From Luidia sarsii (lineage: Eukaryota > Echinodermata > Asteroidea > Paxillosida > Luidiidae), in the NCBI GenBank assembly GCA_949987565.1, contig OX465101.1, positions 28,039,634-28,103,633 on the forward strand: 64,000 nucleotides of DNA, written 5' to 3'. The notes under the pieces are model-generated. The model worked only from the letters and a program-made list of their open reading frames with translations. It ran no database searches and was not told the DNA's origin. This document shows, in pieces, positions 42,579-54,585 of this stretch (within the stretch, counting starts at the first letter, position 1; the number at the start of each line of letters is the position of its first letter). Made by a program: the position numbers and the translations under genes.

Positions 42579-45500
42579 ATGAGTTCGATTGGCACCGGGG
42601 TAAGTTTGCCAACCAAGAATATTCAAGTCTTTGATTTGTTTAAATTAGGCGAATAACTGGCATTTTCTGCGATTCCAGATTCTCGATGTTGTGTATAACG
42701 GAGCGTGTCCAAATTCAGGAACTGTTGCCGAATTCGATAATTAAACACAAAACAAGACTCAAATCCGGTTTACGTTCCTTCTTCCATCTTGAAATGCTTT
42801 AAAATAATAGTTTTTATTGGTCTCTTGGCGAAGGTTATCAATTTATGCTAATAATATTCTAAACAAATTGAAAAAATGTAATATTTCCCTGTGATTCATT
42901 GATTGTAAGGTGAGGTTGACAAAAAATGAAGTTACACTGACATTGAGTGCTGACATCACTACTTACTACTCGACACATTGTCACCAGTGACAGTGAATGA
43001 GTGATACTGTTTTCTGTCTTCCGGTGGGGTGTTTTGTGGGTTTTTTTCTTCAAAATTGTGATGTTCGGAAATGAATGCAGCTCTGTGAAAACACCAACGA
43101 TATACACATTTTTGTCCTAAAAATGGTTTCTTTTTGTACGTTTGCTAAGATTCTACTTTTCTAGTTTCTACTCAAAAGTAAAAATTAAGCATAGGTTTTG
43201 TGTCTATGGAGTATGGGCTTTCCTGGGCTGCATTGATTCTACATTTTGTTTATGATTATTCAAATAATTTTATATGATTTCTTTCTGTAGAAATTTAAGT
43301 TTAGGTTAGAAATACACCAGGCAGTAAAGTGCATAAATTGTCACAGCTTGAAACCAAATGTAAGGAATTGGACCGTTTCTTCAAATTCTCGGTTTATGCA
43401 TGACCGGCAAAGCACACATCTGGTAACTCCAACTGGTCTCCTTCCCCTCCCCCTCTCTCTCTCTGTCTTTCAGTATGACCTCTCGGCATCACAGTTCTCT
43501 CCTGATGGGAGAGTGTTCCAGGTAGAGTACGCCATCAAGGCGGTGGAGAACAGTGGCACGGCCATCGGCCTGCGCTGCAAGGACGGTGTGGTCTTTGGCG
43601 TGGAGAAGCTGGTCACGTCCAAACTCTACGAGCCAGGCTCCAACAAGAGGATCTTCAACGCCGACAGACATGTGGGAGTGGTAAGAGAGGGTTCGTTGAT
43701 GTGCTTGGCCAATCTGACCCGGGTGGATTTCACAAACCCTTTACTAGTACGGTGCAACTAACTTGGAATTGGTAACCCATCTTACAACCAAGCGTGGTTG
43801 TAAATTGAGATTGTGCAACTGTCTTTGACAGCTTGACAAAGGCTAGCACTTTAGCAGCCTGCAGCCAAAACATCACGACCTTTGAGTGGACATAGCGACC
43901 CAATGAACATTTTATATTCAACCCATCATAAGTTTTGAAAGGTTGTATGATTTATGTGTATCACACAATGTCGTGCAGTTACTTGGATATTAAGTAGTGA
44001 TGGGTTTCATGAAGTCGATCAGAGGGGTAGATTTCATCAAACTCATCGCAGTTACTTAAGATATATAGTGGTCAAATTTCATGGGAGAAAAAAGCACTGT
44101 ACAGCGTTTGTTCAAATTGTTGCAAGACCGGCTCCAGAAATGATCTTTGCCCGAGGAGAGTAATATCCTACCAACACAACTACAGGAGGAGAGTTGCGTT
44201 CATAAAATTAAACTGTTTCATGTTTTTTTTATAGTGTTTTCTTCCTGTGTTTTTTTTTATTTCAGGCTGTAGCTGGTCTTCTAGCTGATTCTCGTCAGGT
44301 GAGCTCTTTCTTTTAAATTCAAGGAGTAATTTTTTTGGGGGGGAATTCTAATACTGTAGAACTTAAAATTTAGTGGGCCTGACGTTTCAATCCTAGCAGG
44401 ACCTTTCTCAAAGGCAGAGAAAGGTCCTTTGAGAAAGGTCCTGCTAGGATCGAAACGTCAGGCCCACTAAATTTTAAGATTTGCATTTTGGTTATTTTAG
44501 TCAGTAAGCAGCTTGCAACATTTTTTGTATATCAATGTAGAACTTAGTTAAGCCGTGTTTCCACTGGAATGGTCAACTGGTCCACACTGTCTCTTGTAGC
44601 AGCGCGCAGACCCTCGATCGTTCACAATACAGCCCCACAAAAGCGCCATTGTTACCGCTAATCTGGCAATTCATGCAGCAACTGACGTCAAAAAAGGTGT
44701 TTGTCTTTATAATTATTGCTGAAAAGAGTCTTTGTCTACAGTTTAGACAATAGCAGCGTCCAAATTTTGAAACTCTCCGAGGGGCTATAGACGTCATCCA
44801 TACGCAAGGGGTAATAACTCGCTATGCGCCATGGTGCAAAATTGAGCACAGAGACATTGCACAAATCATCCTCGTGTGAGGCATGGTTTATTCTTTATAA
44901 TAGAAGGGTCAGTATTAAGTGTGTGGATCAAGTACAGAAATACCTCAGAGAAGCTTAGTTCATCAGTTTTTTAAATGCTATATTCTATTGTTCTCGTTAC
45001 CGGTACACAAAGTAAGTAGGCCTATACTTGCACATATTGGCTTGGTGTAATTGATAGATGTTTTCTTTGGACAATGATTTGACTTGATCCTTTGATTTAT
45101 GTGTCCTTTCCCTTCTCCTTCATTCCCAGCTGGTTGAGACCGCCCGTGATGAAGCATCAGACTACCGGGCATCCTACGGTGGACCAATTCCTCTAAAAGT
45201 GAGTCAGAGAGACTATCCATAGCTTAACTTTAGCTACACATTTGATCACATTCTGACTCTTGCTTATGGAACTGCCTGTTTGTCACGAGCCTCTTGGACA
45301 GTTTACCGGATGGCCAGTAAACCACCTGGCTAGGTAACTAATTGGCCAGAAGACCAATTTGGCCAGCATACCAGTTGGCCAGCAAATCTGTTGGCCAATA
45401 AACCACTTGGCGAGTGAACCAGTTGGCCAGAAGAAAGTTTGCCAGAATACCAATTTGGTCAGAAAGATGGTTGGCCAGAAAATTTGTTGGCCAGTAAAGC

Positions 45501-48500
45501 ACTTGGCTTGTAAACCAGTTGGCCTGAAAACCAATTTAGCCTGTAGACCAGTTGGCCAACAAGTCTGTGGGCCTTTAAACCAGGTAGTTAGTCAACCAGT
45601 TAGTGGTTTTACCTTTTGACCTGTGTGGCTTCTTCTCTTTCAGTATCTGGCAGAGAGAGTTGCAATGTATGCACACACCTACACCTTGTACAGTGCAGTG
45701 AGACCATTTGGCTGCAGGTAAGGTGTTTAGCTTTGTTTTTCATGCGATGTCCATCAACTCAAATGCAGGGCAGGAACTCCGAGTTAAAAAGGGCACGGCA
45801 ATTTTTGCCTTGAAATTTCGGCAAATTAAGGGCATCACGGCAATTTCTGCAATTTTTGAAGGGCATCAAGGCAATCGCAAAAAAAAATCCGGGGCATCAA
45901 GGCAATTTAACTACTTTTTATTAGTACCGACTACCGATGCAAACACAACGTAAGCACCTTAAGAAAAACTTTGAAAATAGGCGCTGAAGGCACCGAATCC
46001 TTGTTTTAGGTCTCCTACTAATATATCATCGTTTCTGTGGGACCACAATGCCTAAAAAAAATATTTTCCAACATAAAAATGACGTCTAAAATAGGTTTCA
46101 GTCAGCCACCAACACGCATTCTCACGGAACATGAACTGTACCATTCAGGTATGGCCGGGGAGCTACTGCTATAGTAAGCGGGACGACAAAAATATCTGAC
46201 AATAGATCCTCACAAAACAATCGGAATAAAAAGGATTCTAAATAGCCTACATGTTTGTAAAGATGGATTTTTAAGCAGCTAGGTCCAACCTAAACGAGCA
46301 TATTATCGGAGCTTATTATTGTATAAAGTCGCACCCCTCTCATTCCTAATAGAATAGTCCATGCTGTCAACATATCGTGATGTGGGTTTGGTGTTCCAAA
46401 ACCTTCTCATCAGTTCTCGTCCAAAAAATTGAGAATGACTACGTTCGTAGGCCTACCTGAAAAAAAGGAATAAAGTTTGCGACATTTTTGTGCTGCATCG
46501 TGAGGTAGTAGTTCGTTTTGCTGTTTAGCTTTCTCCTTTCGGGGCATGGTTTCGACTTTGAAAAGGCACCCGCGAACACGCAAACCTTTGACAGCTCTAA
46601 GATTCTACTTTCACACGCAACCCAACCACGTGCTGCATGCTGCGCAATCTATCTATCGTGCAACACAAATCGCTCCCAACTACCGTTGGTACCCGTTGTT
46701 TGGTACAGCCAGCGATGTCCAAGATTCACTGGTACCCGCAGAATAAAAGTTCGTTGATATGAAACTGTCCCGATCGAACGCATTGGACATGTACATGTAC
46801 ATTGATCGTGTACAGTATGTGTACGTGTACATGTACACATGTACACCCATACACAGTCCGTACAGTTGTGCACAGAATGCGCAATGTTTAGCTGACTGCA
46901 CACGGTACTGTGAAGCTTCCGTGTGTGCTGCACACACACTGCACAGCAGTCGGAATATATTTCATGCGCGCTGTGCTAACGGCCGTGCGGCGGCCGGCAG
47001 TCCGATCTGCCCAACTATCCATCGGCCAAAAGGGCACGGCGGCAATGTGCTAAAAGGGCACGGCAATTTGTTGCCGTGAAAATCCTCCAAATTTAAGGGC
47101 ACCGCGGCAATTGGTGAGGGCACGACGGCAATTGCCGTCGTTGCCAACATGCTCCAGCATTTTATTGACCCGCTTGACCTTTATTTGAATCTTGCAAGAA
47201 ATTCATTGCACACCTATTGATATCTAAATCCAGATCCTCCTTCAGTCATTTATTCTCATTTTGTTGTGACAAAATTCATCAAAAATTGTTTTACAGGAGT
47301 GAATGAAAATAATAACGTTTTGTGCAAATAACGAACATCCATGAAAATTGTTTGGTATAGCGGTCGTTCGTTATAGCAGTTGCAGCCACATTGTTTGTAC
47401 ACAAAAATCGGTAGCCAAAGGGCATGTTCGTTATAGCCAAATGTTCGGTATATCAGCATTTGTTATAGCGATGTTCGACTGTAACTTGGGAAGACATTAT
47501 TTTGTAAAATTTGTCCTCCTTTTACAAAACACAATAAAAGCAGGATAGCAGGGATGTTTTTTTACAGACAGGGCCTGGCCTGGTCAGGCCCTGTTTACTC
47601 TGGTTTCCTTACCCCCTAATTTACACAGCATGGAAGCAGGGTCGCTCGGGAAGTAACCTGGGTCTACCTGGGAGACACTTATTAAATGCACCTTAAAGGG
47701 TCTGTGCAATAAATATCACATTCAAGCTCATTTTCTGCTGTCATCTAGGGTTCTGAAGTGTACAAACATTGGCAAGCTTCTTTCTCTCAGTGGAGTCAGA
47801 CAATAGTCATCTTTTTTTACCTAAGGTCATGTCAGCAACCCAAAGTAAAAAAAAAATAAGAAAAACGTTAACTTTAATCCCTGTGGAATAGGTCTGATAA
47901 AAAACTCCTTCACTAAATGATTATGAAGCATACATTTTGGCAGTAAATCAAAAGTTTAGGGATAGATCTGCTGGAGAAACTTGAAACTTTTGTACACAGC
48001 CAATAGGGTTTCTGTTGCATGATTCTGTGATGACATCGCAAATTTGCTCATGAATATTGAAATACTTATTAGCGTAAAAACTAAAAACTTGCAAAAATAC
48101 ACCCCTACATTGTAAAACAGTGATAAAAATGTCTGTTGCAACAGCCCTTTCAGATGGCAAGAAGTTATGGTGAATGTGAGTTGATCTGAAGCCTTGAGCC
48201 GGACTGGATAAATTGTTTCCAATCTTGACTGACTGGTTTGGTTTGCTTTCAGCACTCTATTGGGGTCCTATCAAGAAGACACTCCCTGCCTGTACATGAT
48301 TGACCCTTCGGGAGTCACATGGGTAAGAAATGAGCAGACACTTTTGTAAGATGGGGGTAGCGCGGGTTAATTAACATGAATGGCTTCTGACTGGCGCCCC
48401 CATCCCGGCAGAGACTAGTTGACTATTTTGGAGGCAACCATCTAAGGGCTGGATAGCTCAGATGGAAGAGCACTGGTACATGCACGTTAATCCAGAGGTC

Positions 48501-50769
48501 TCGGGTTCAAGTCCCGGTCTAGTCAAAGTTTTCTTTGCCAATTTTTAAAATTGTTCAAAAGTTCCCAGTCAGTTTTTCCTTGGTTTGTCTAACATGATTT
48601 TTGTAAGATCCATTTGAAAATGGAAAGAGAGGTGACCAAGCAATGGTGTAGTAGCACAAGGGTATAGTGGCAGTAACCAGCAGTGCTAGTGCTATAACTC
48701 AGATGGAAGGGCAAAGTCGATAACCGCTTCTCGCCGGGACCTCCGAACAGTGTTGTTTCTAGGTGCCAAGCCCGCCAAATCCAAGAGGACATGCTTTGTA
48801 TATGCACACTTTGCATCCGCGTGCAATAACCAAGTCTATGAGGCGACGGTGTCTCACACAGTTATGTTAAGTTTTGATTCAGCCCAGCATGAATAGGCAT
48901 TATTTCAGGAAATACCAAATTCAAAGCAATCAAATTAAAGCTTGCAGACATCTACCGTAATATTTGAGTGCCACTTTGTTGTAAGTGTGCAAGCAAAATA
49001 ATAAGCTCTAGACAGCCAGTCCAATGCGGTAATACATTGCACGAGACTGATAGCTGCAGATGTTTGAGCATGTTTGAGACTGAGCAGATGTTTTGATTCC
49101 TGTTTTGCCTTTCGCAGGGCTACCATGGCTGTGCCATTGGCAAGGCGAAGCAGGCCGCCAAGACAGAGATAGAGAAACTCCTGACGACAGACAGGCACAT
49201 CAAGGACTTGAGCTGCAGGGAGGCAGTCAAGGAGGTGGCCAAGATGTGAGTATGGGCCGAATATCAAAGGTCTCACGTCATCTGCAGTTTGGGGAAAGTT
49301 TCTCAATTGCGGTTTTTCACATGACATCACCTGACCGCCAAAGGCTGATTTGCATGTCCGCAGGAGCGTCCAAATCATGCAAATATCAAATCCGAGTATT
49401 TCTATTGGAAATTTGATGACCTTTGAAGGCGTGTGCATTCCTAGTACATGTGCGTGAGTCAAACGCTGACCGGCAGAAAGCATGTGACTGAAAAAAACCT
49501 CTATACATGTCTCAATGATTCGGACAGTGTGCCCTGTCAGTCTCCTGACCAAGGGTAGTCTGTTTTTTTTTTTCAGCAAGCAATTGGGTAAAACGCTTAG
49601 AAAAGAGTGCTAGTTGCGAACCGCCATTGAATTAATTCGTCAGTTAATTTTGTACGAAATTCCTTTGGGTGATTTACCTCTTAGAAAGGTTAGCGCTACC
49701 ATGTTAATGAAGTAGTCCCAACAGATCATCAAGATTTTGTGCGAGTTCTAATGTTCTGAGTCTGCCTTTGCGAAAAGTCCTGCTAGGATCAAAATGTCAG
49801 GCCCTCTGAAAGTTTTTTGAGATTTGCGAGAGGATTGGCTTTGGGCCACAGAAGCTTTGAGGGTCATCGGGAAGATTGCAAACAAGGGGTGTTGTATCCG
49901 CCAACGTAACTGTATGTGGTTATGGTCACAGTTTTTTGACCTTGGGTCAATCAGCAATCGCTGATGGTTACGTCGGTGAGCAGTTGTATAGCTGAAGATT
50001 TCCATTTTTTTTTTTTAATTGATCACCGGTCTAGATGAGCCACTTTTTCATTTGTTTTGATAGTCTTGCTTGTTGGTTTCATATCCCTCCCACCTCCCCC
50101 TTTTTGGTGCTTCTCAGCATTCACATTGTACACGACGAAATCAAGGACAAGACCTTTGAGCTGGAACTGAGCTGGGTCGGTGAGATGACCAAAGGTCACC
50201 ATGAGATGGTTCCAGAGGAGGTGGCACAGGAGGCCTTCAAATACGGCAAGGTAATTCCTGGGGAATTCCATGGTTGTTTCTTTTCAAAGCAAGATACAAA
50301 TCAAGAAAAGTGAAGTTAGAGAAGACTTGAAAGGTTTGCATGGTGGAAGTACCAAGTGGAAAGGTTTGCGGTGATACCATGTAACGCATCTCTTTTGAGG
50401 AGTGTGGCTCTGAAAAGAGCCTGTAACGCAAAATGTTTCGGGCAGTGTGTACTCGTCGTTAGGGTACTGTGAAGAGTGGAATAATTGGATATCACAAAAA
50501 TATCCTCAGAATTTCCATACATTTTTTTTATCCTGAAATCATTTTGTGTTTATTGCAACCAACTTTGGAAATAGAAAATGTTCAAGGCACATTTTAGATA
50601 TAGGTCATCTGTTACCTAAAACATGTATAGTTCATATTGTTGGTTCTGTTTTGAATTTGTAATTGTCTGTTTTGAAAATGTTTGCCTCCTCTGCTATTAA
50701 TAATGTCCATCTTCATCTTTGCAGGATTCACTCGAGGAATCTTCCAGCTCCGAGGATGAAGACATTTAA
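42579..50769 (+). CDS. PSMA3: PSMA3, 20S proteasome subunit alpha7, complete, 9 exons
   Basis: This subunit is one of seven in the outer alpha rings of the 20S proteasome; it is structural, gates substrate entry, and is not a protease itself. Exons: 42579-42599, 43474-43680, 44266-44298, 45130-45198, 45644-45717, 48253-48322, 49118-49245, 50118-50250, 50725-50769. All joints keep frame, giving 259 aa (human 255). Exon 1 encodes only MSSIGTG, fused to [19 protein letters not shown], the alpha-type N-terminal signature. Later landmarks are [64 protein letters not shown] and [11 protein letters not shown]. The acidic tail SSSSEDEDI resembles the CK2-phosphorylated tail of alpha7. Confidence 0.97.
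44360..44530. mobile_element. Foldback element, complete copy
   Basis: TTTAGTGGGCCTGACGTTTC, CCTAGCAGGACCTTTCTCAA, a loop GGCAGAGAAAGG and the full reverse arm to CCCACTAAATTTTAAG are followed by TTTTAGTCAGTAAGCAGCTT. It lies in the PSMA3 intron after the exon ending 44298. Confidence 0.85.
45285..45610. repeat. TTGGCCAG degenerate minisatellite
   Basis: Units of about 24 bp (CCAGTTGGCCAGCAAATCTG-like) recur about 13 times with much divergence. It lies in the PSMA3 intron and ends about 35 bp before the acceptor at 45643. Both strands are fortuitously open. Confidence 0.85.
45780..47150. mobile_element. Unclassified element with GGGCACGGCAAT ends
   Basis: GGGCACGGCAATTTTTGCC and GGGCATCACGGCAATTTCTG at the left (45799-45910) are matched by AAAGGGCACGGCAATTTGTT and GGGCACGACGGCAATTGCCG at the right (47030-47140). 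The ~1.1 kb between them holds no recognisable transposase. It fills most of the PSMA3 intron 45718-48252. Confidence 0.55.
46785..46860. repeat. TGTAC palindromic cluster
   Basis: GTACATGTACATTGATCGTG and GTACGTGTACATGTACACAT form overlapping palindromes, like those at 6205-6360. Confidence 0.7.
48386..48600 (+). repeat. tRNA-derived SINE, well preserved
   Basis: The head (CTGACTGGCGCCCCCATCCC), A box (GGATAGCTCAGATGGAAGAG), B box (GGGTTCAAGTCCC) and tail (TTTGCCAATTTTTAAAATTG) are all present. It lies in the PSMA3 intron after the exon ending 48322. Confidence 0.8.
49755..49825 (+). mobile_element. Foldback element, half copy
   Basis: CGAAAAGTCCTGCTAGGATC is followed by AAAATGTCAGGCCCTCTGAA. 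Only one arm is present, in a PSMA3 intron. Confidence 0.65.
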
Positions 50770-51116
50770 ATATATTCAATGTCAGCCCCCCAAAAAACCC
50801 CAGTCATTCTTCAGAAGGTTTATCCGTGGTTGCTCTCTAAGCCTCTCTACAGTACAAGTGTGTCATGGGATCGCATCCTGAAGACAGTTCACCCAAGCAT
50901 AATCTAATACTCCCACACTTCGGTCAAACCAATCATTACGAGAAAGCTATTTTTAGAGGGACTTTTGTCCATGATTACCGCTATTTCATCATGAAAGATA
51001 TTGTTTGTTTTATTCAGTGCTGTACAAAAAAGTTCACTTCTTCCTTTAAGATTTTTGATTTTTGACTATTTGATTTGAAGTCCATATCTTAGTTGGTCAG
51101 CAGTTGCCAGCACTCG

Positions 51117-51235
51117 AATAAAACACAACAACGGTATATCTTCTCTTCATCCCAACAGTTATTGAGTTATGGGAACAAAAAAACCCCACATTTTCCTTGT
51201 ATTTTGTCTTCATCACATTTGTATGACTTAATAAA
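51117..51235 (+). promoter_or_regulatory. PSMA3 poly(A) signals
   Basis: AATAAA hexamers lie at 51117-51122 and 51230-51235, 348 and 461 bp after the stop. The second is followed by a T/GT-rich region (AAGTTTCGTTGTTCATTGCC) and is the better candidate. Confidence 0.55.
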
Positions 51236-51249
51236 TGTGTATGTATTGC

Positions 51250-54107
51250 TATTAAGTTTAAAGTTTCGTTGTTCATTGCCTTTTCTGTGTCACTTTTCCC
51301 CTTGAGACATTTGGGCACCTCTGAGGGTGGTATCTTGAGCTTCCTTGGGCAGCTTTGACATCTGTACGACTGCATCATTTCCAAGTCATTGTGCCTCATT
51401 TCCAATAAGTAGAAGTCTGCACAAAAGTCTACAGGATCCTCCTCTAGCTCTATTGCTGTTCACAATGTCACAGGCGACGAACATATTTCAGTCTTCTGGA
51501 TCTTTTTACAGTGGTCGTGCAGTCCACTTTCACATTTATCAAATGAGTGCATGCAGTGCAATGTTGGGACAAGGTTTTACAGGGATATAACAAAATTAAC
51601 AATTCAAGGAATACAAATGAGATAACTGAGTTTGTATAGGAAATTGTTTATAAGAACGAAATGTCTGATCAGTACCAGAACCCATACCATCATTTCCCTC
51701 GATCAGAAACCGCATTGTACATGTGAGCAATACTATTATGAGATAATACAATCCCACACTGATTTTGAAAAACCAAAAAATTAAAATAATGCAAAAGCAA
51801 GCAATACTGTCGTCTATTTCTCTGACATGTTTATACAAAAGGTTGACGACATTCTAATTTAGCCCCAACATGCTGTCCAAGTTTCCCTGGAAACGATCCT
51901 TCGAATTGCATGGACTGGTGTTGTGGAACTTGTAAAATCAAATCAAAATTAATACACTAATACACTATAGCGTCTTTTTTATTAGAAAAAAATGCTCTCT
52001 ATTATCCATAATCAGGTTAATTTCATACAAGGCTCACAGGGTCATGATTCGTTATATTTTGATGGTGAAGCGACAAATAGCTTGTATGATTCCTTCCACA
52101 AATCATTAACAACAGATTGCTCATTACACAATCACAATAAAAATGGATTTTAGAGGAAACATCCCATATAATTATTTGAAATGTACACAAAAAGTGGAAC
52201 ACTATGTAAAGTCCCTGATTGTTTTTTAGTCACCATGGTTTGAAAAAGAAGAATAATCACTTAACTGACTTAAGCATATAAAAGATATTCCCACAAGTCA
52301 AATGAGAAACATTCAAATGTTCAGATCCTAGCAGGTTACCAAATATAGCCTCGCCAATTATCACCAATTTCACGGAGAGACATAATTCTCCACACTTCAC
52401 CACGGCCGATTCATCTCTCCGTGAAAACATGGACAGAATACACCTCTTACCCACTCATACTCTAGCAACCGACACAATCCTGTCGGCATGTACATGTACA
52501 TTGTAGTCACAAGCTACAGTTCCTGTGGTCATCGCAAACCCTTTGCAAGCAAATGTGGAACCCACGTCTCACAACCGGTAACCGGGGGCGAAGTCAAGCA
52601 GACCTTTGCGCGGTCTACCAGCCGCGCTCTCCTCACATTCGGAGCTATACATAAACCAAAATAAATATATCAGTGCTTCATGTTTGCGAGTCATCTCCAC
52701 AGGAAAAGGAACTAACTTCTCACCCAATACTTTCAATCTTAAAGGCCTCGACAGCAATACCGTGGCTCTTTTCCAAAATGCTTCGGCTCCGGTTTCGTCC
52801 CTTCTATCCAAAAGCTGAAATCACAGGTTGGAGTTCTTTGTTGGAGTTGAAGCTTTGAATTCGTTTTCAAAACGCAGTACAACAGTCAACAATGAAGCCA
52901 AATGCCTCGCAATTTCATGCCTTATACGGTACTACAAAAAGGATGAAAGAAAGTGAGGCAAAGCTGGAGCCTGAGCCGGGTTTCGGAAAAGGGCCCCGAT
53001 CTGTCTCCTGTCCGTCAACCAATCGTTATTACAATCACTGGATGGCCATGGTTCAAGAATTTGAAACTCTTCAGTTCCATGGTCATGTGAGAAAAAAAAC
53101 AGCCTCCCCCCAAAAAAATAAAAAATAAATCATGTTTGCAAACTACACCAGAAAGCTGAGCCAATGCTGGGGCCCAGTGTAATTTTCCCAATCTTGTGAA
53201 AGAAAAATCAAACTACAGAAAAATACAATTAAAAAAAAGGTACATAAAATGTGAAACAATATTTCTCTGTGTACATCATTATCTAAAACATTTCGTCGCA
53301 TGAAAAAATGGATGCTCATGAAACTGGAAGAAAACCGGGAAAGCCAGATAATGAGCTTTCTTGACAAGTCAGCACAAGTACATTTGTTTTAGGGTTTCTC
53401 TAGGGTTTTTTCCTCCACTGTTGCCACAGGGGAACTTACTTTAATCTGCCAAAATCTATGGCCATGATGGGGCCGAGTACTACACAATGGGTCAAGTCAC
53501 TCAGGAACATTTCTAGACTTGAACTTATTTTTTTTACTGGACCAGTGCTCTCAACAAATGTTGGAGCTTGACAAGTACATGTGCGTGCTGTACATGTGCT
53601 CTAAGCATGCACGTCCATAGTCCTTGACGATAATGAGCACAGAGCTTCATTTCGTTTCATCATGGTGCGAAGTTGCAAACAGACACTTTTTTCGAAAAAT
53701 GTCATAATTTAATGCAATTTTCTCAATATTGCAGGGAGAAAATCAGCTGTAGACAGTGAAACCAGTGTGGTCACACACTGCAGTTAACCATCCCTCAAGT
53801 TACTAGACTCGGTCTACTGTTATGTTTTAACCCCTGGCATGTTGTTACGCCACAGCCCACGGTACATTTCTATAAGACTGAATGCGATGTTGGATCTCAA
53901 AGCCCCTTTCATTGTTATTGTCTTAACATTGTCCCCCACTCAGTCTTGCCGCCTTGGCGCTAAATATAACGAGTTAAATTGGAGAGTTTTGTGGATGTGG
54001 CAATCAAAATTAAGACAGTGCTGTCTCACGGGCACCAATTCCAAAAAAAGTAGTTTCTCTTCGAAGGTCGAATTCACAAAACCCACTGCATCTTCTATTC
54101 ACAGGGT
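51250..54107. other. Intergenic DNA between PSMA3 and SPTSSA
   Basis: AT-rich sequence with no supported exon. It contains the foldback MITE at 52735-53000 and little else recognisable. The 3' UTR of the minus-strand SPTSSA gene should end in its upper part. Confidence 0.6.
52735..53000. mobile_element. Foldback MITE of the GGCTTCGGCTC family
   Basis: GGCTCTTTTCCAAAATGCTT CGGCTCCGG on the left and CTGGAGCCTGAGCCGGGTTT CGGAAAAGGGCCC on the right. The interior shares TCCAAAAGCTGAAATCACAG with the copy at 56505-56708. Confidence 0.7.
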
Positions 54108-54300
54108 TTTGCCCCACTTGACATATTATTAGTGCAGTATACTAAGAGCTTTGCCCAACTGCCTCAGTGCCTGCTGAAACAAAATACAGGAAGCTTCGGC
54201 AGGGATTCGAACCCGCAACTCCTGCTTTCTAGTGCAGAGTGCAGACATCTTAGAAACCAATTTACCACCGAGCTGGTCAAGGTTGTGCAGTGGTTTGGAA
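54108..54300 (-). repeat. Serine-type tRNA-derived SINE copy
   Basis: On the minus strand the B box (GGGTTCGAATCCC) and the CACTAGAAAGCAGGAGTTGC loop are clear. The flank GCCCAACTGCCTCAGTGCCT differs slightly from the copy at 36766-36965. Confidence 0.7.
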
Positions 54301-54585
54301 TTTACAGTGTATATATTAGAAATTAGGGGTTACCATGTTGCAGCATGATATGCATAGAGTAGAGAAAAACCCATTGAGGTACATTTTCCTCAAAGCAAAA
54401 AAAAATTGTATTACAGTATTACACCCATCGTATCTTGTGATCAACTGTAAAACGATGGAAAAGACAGGAAAAACGCAATACAGCGCTGCCTTATCCATCA
54501 TACGACGAGATGCGACGGATCGTTTGCGGCTTTGTGAAATCGACAACAGGATCCATTAGCCAAGTCACACAGGGAGTGGGCTCTG

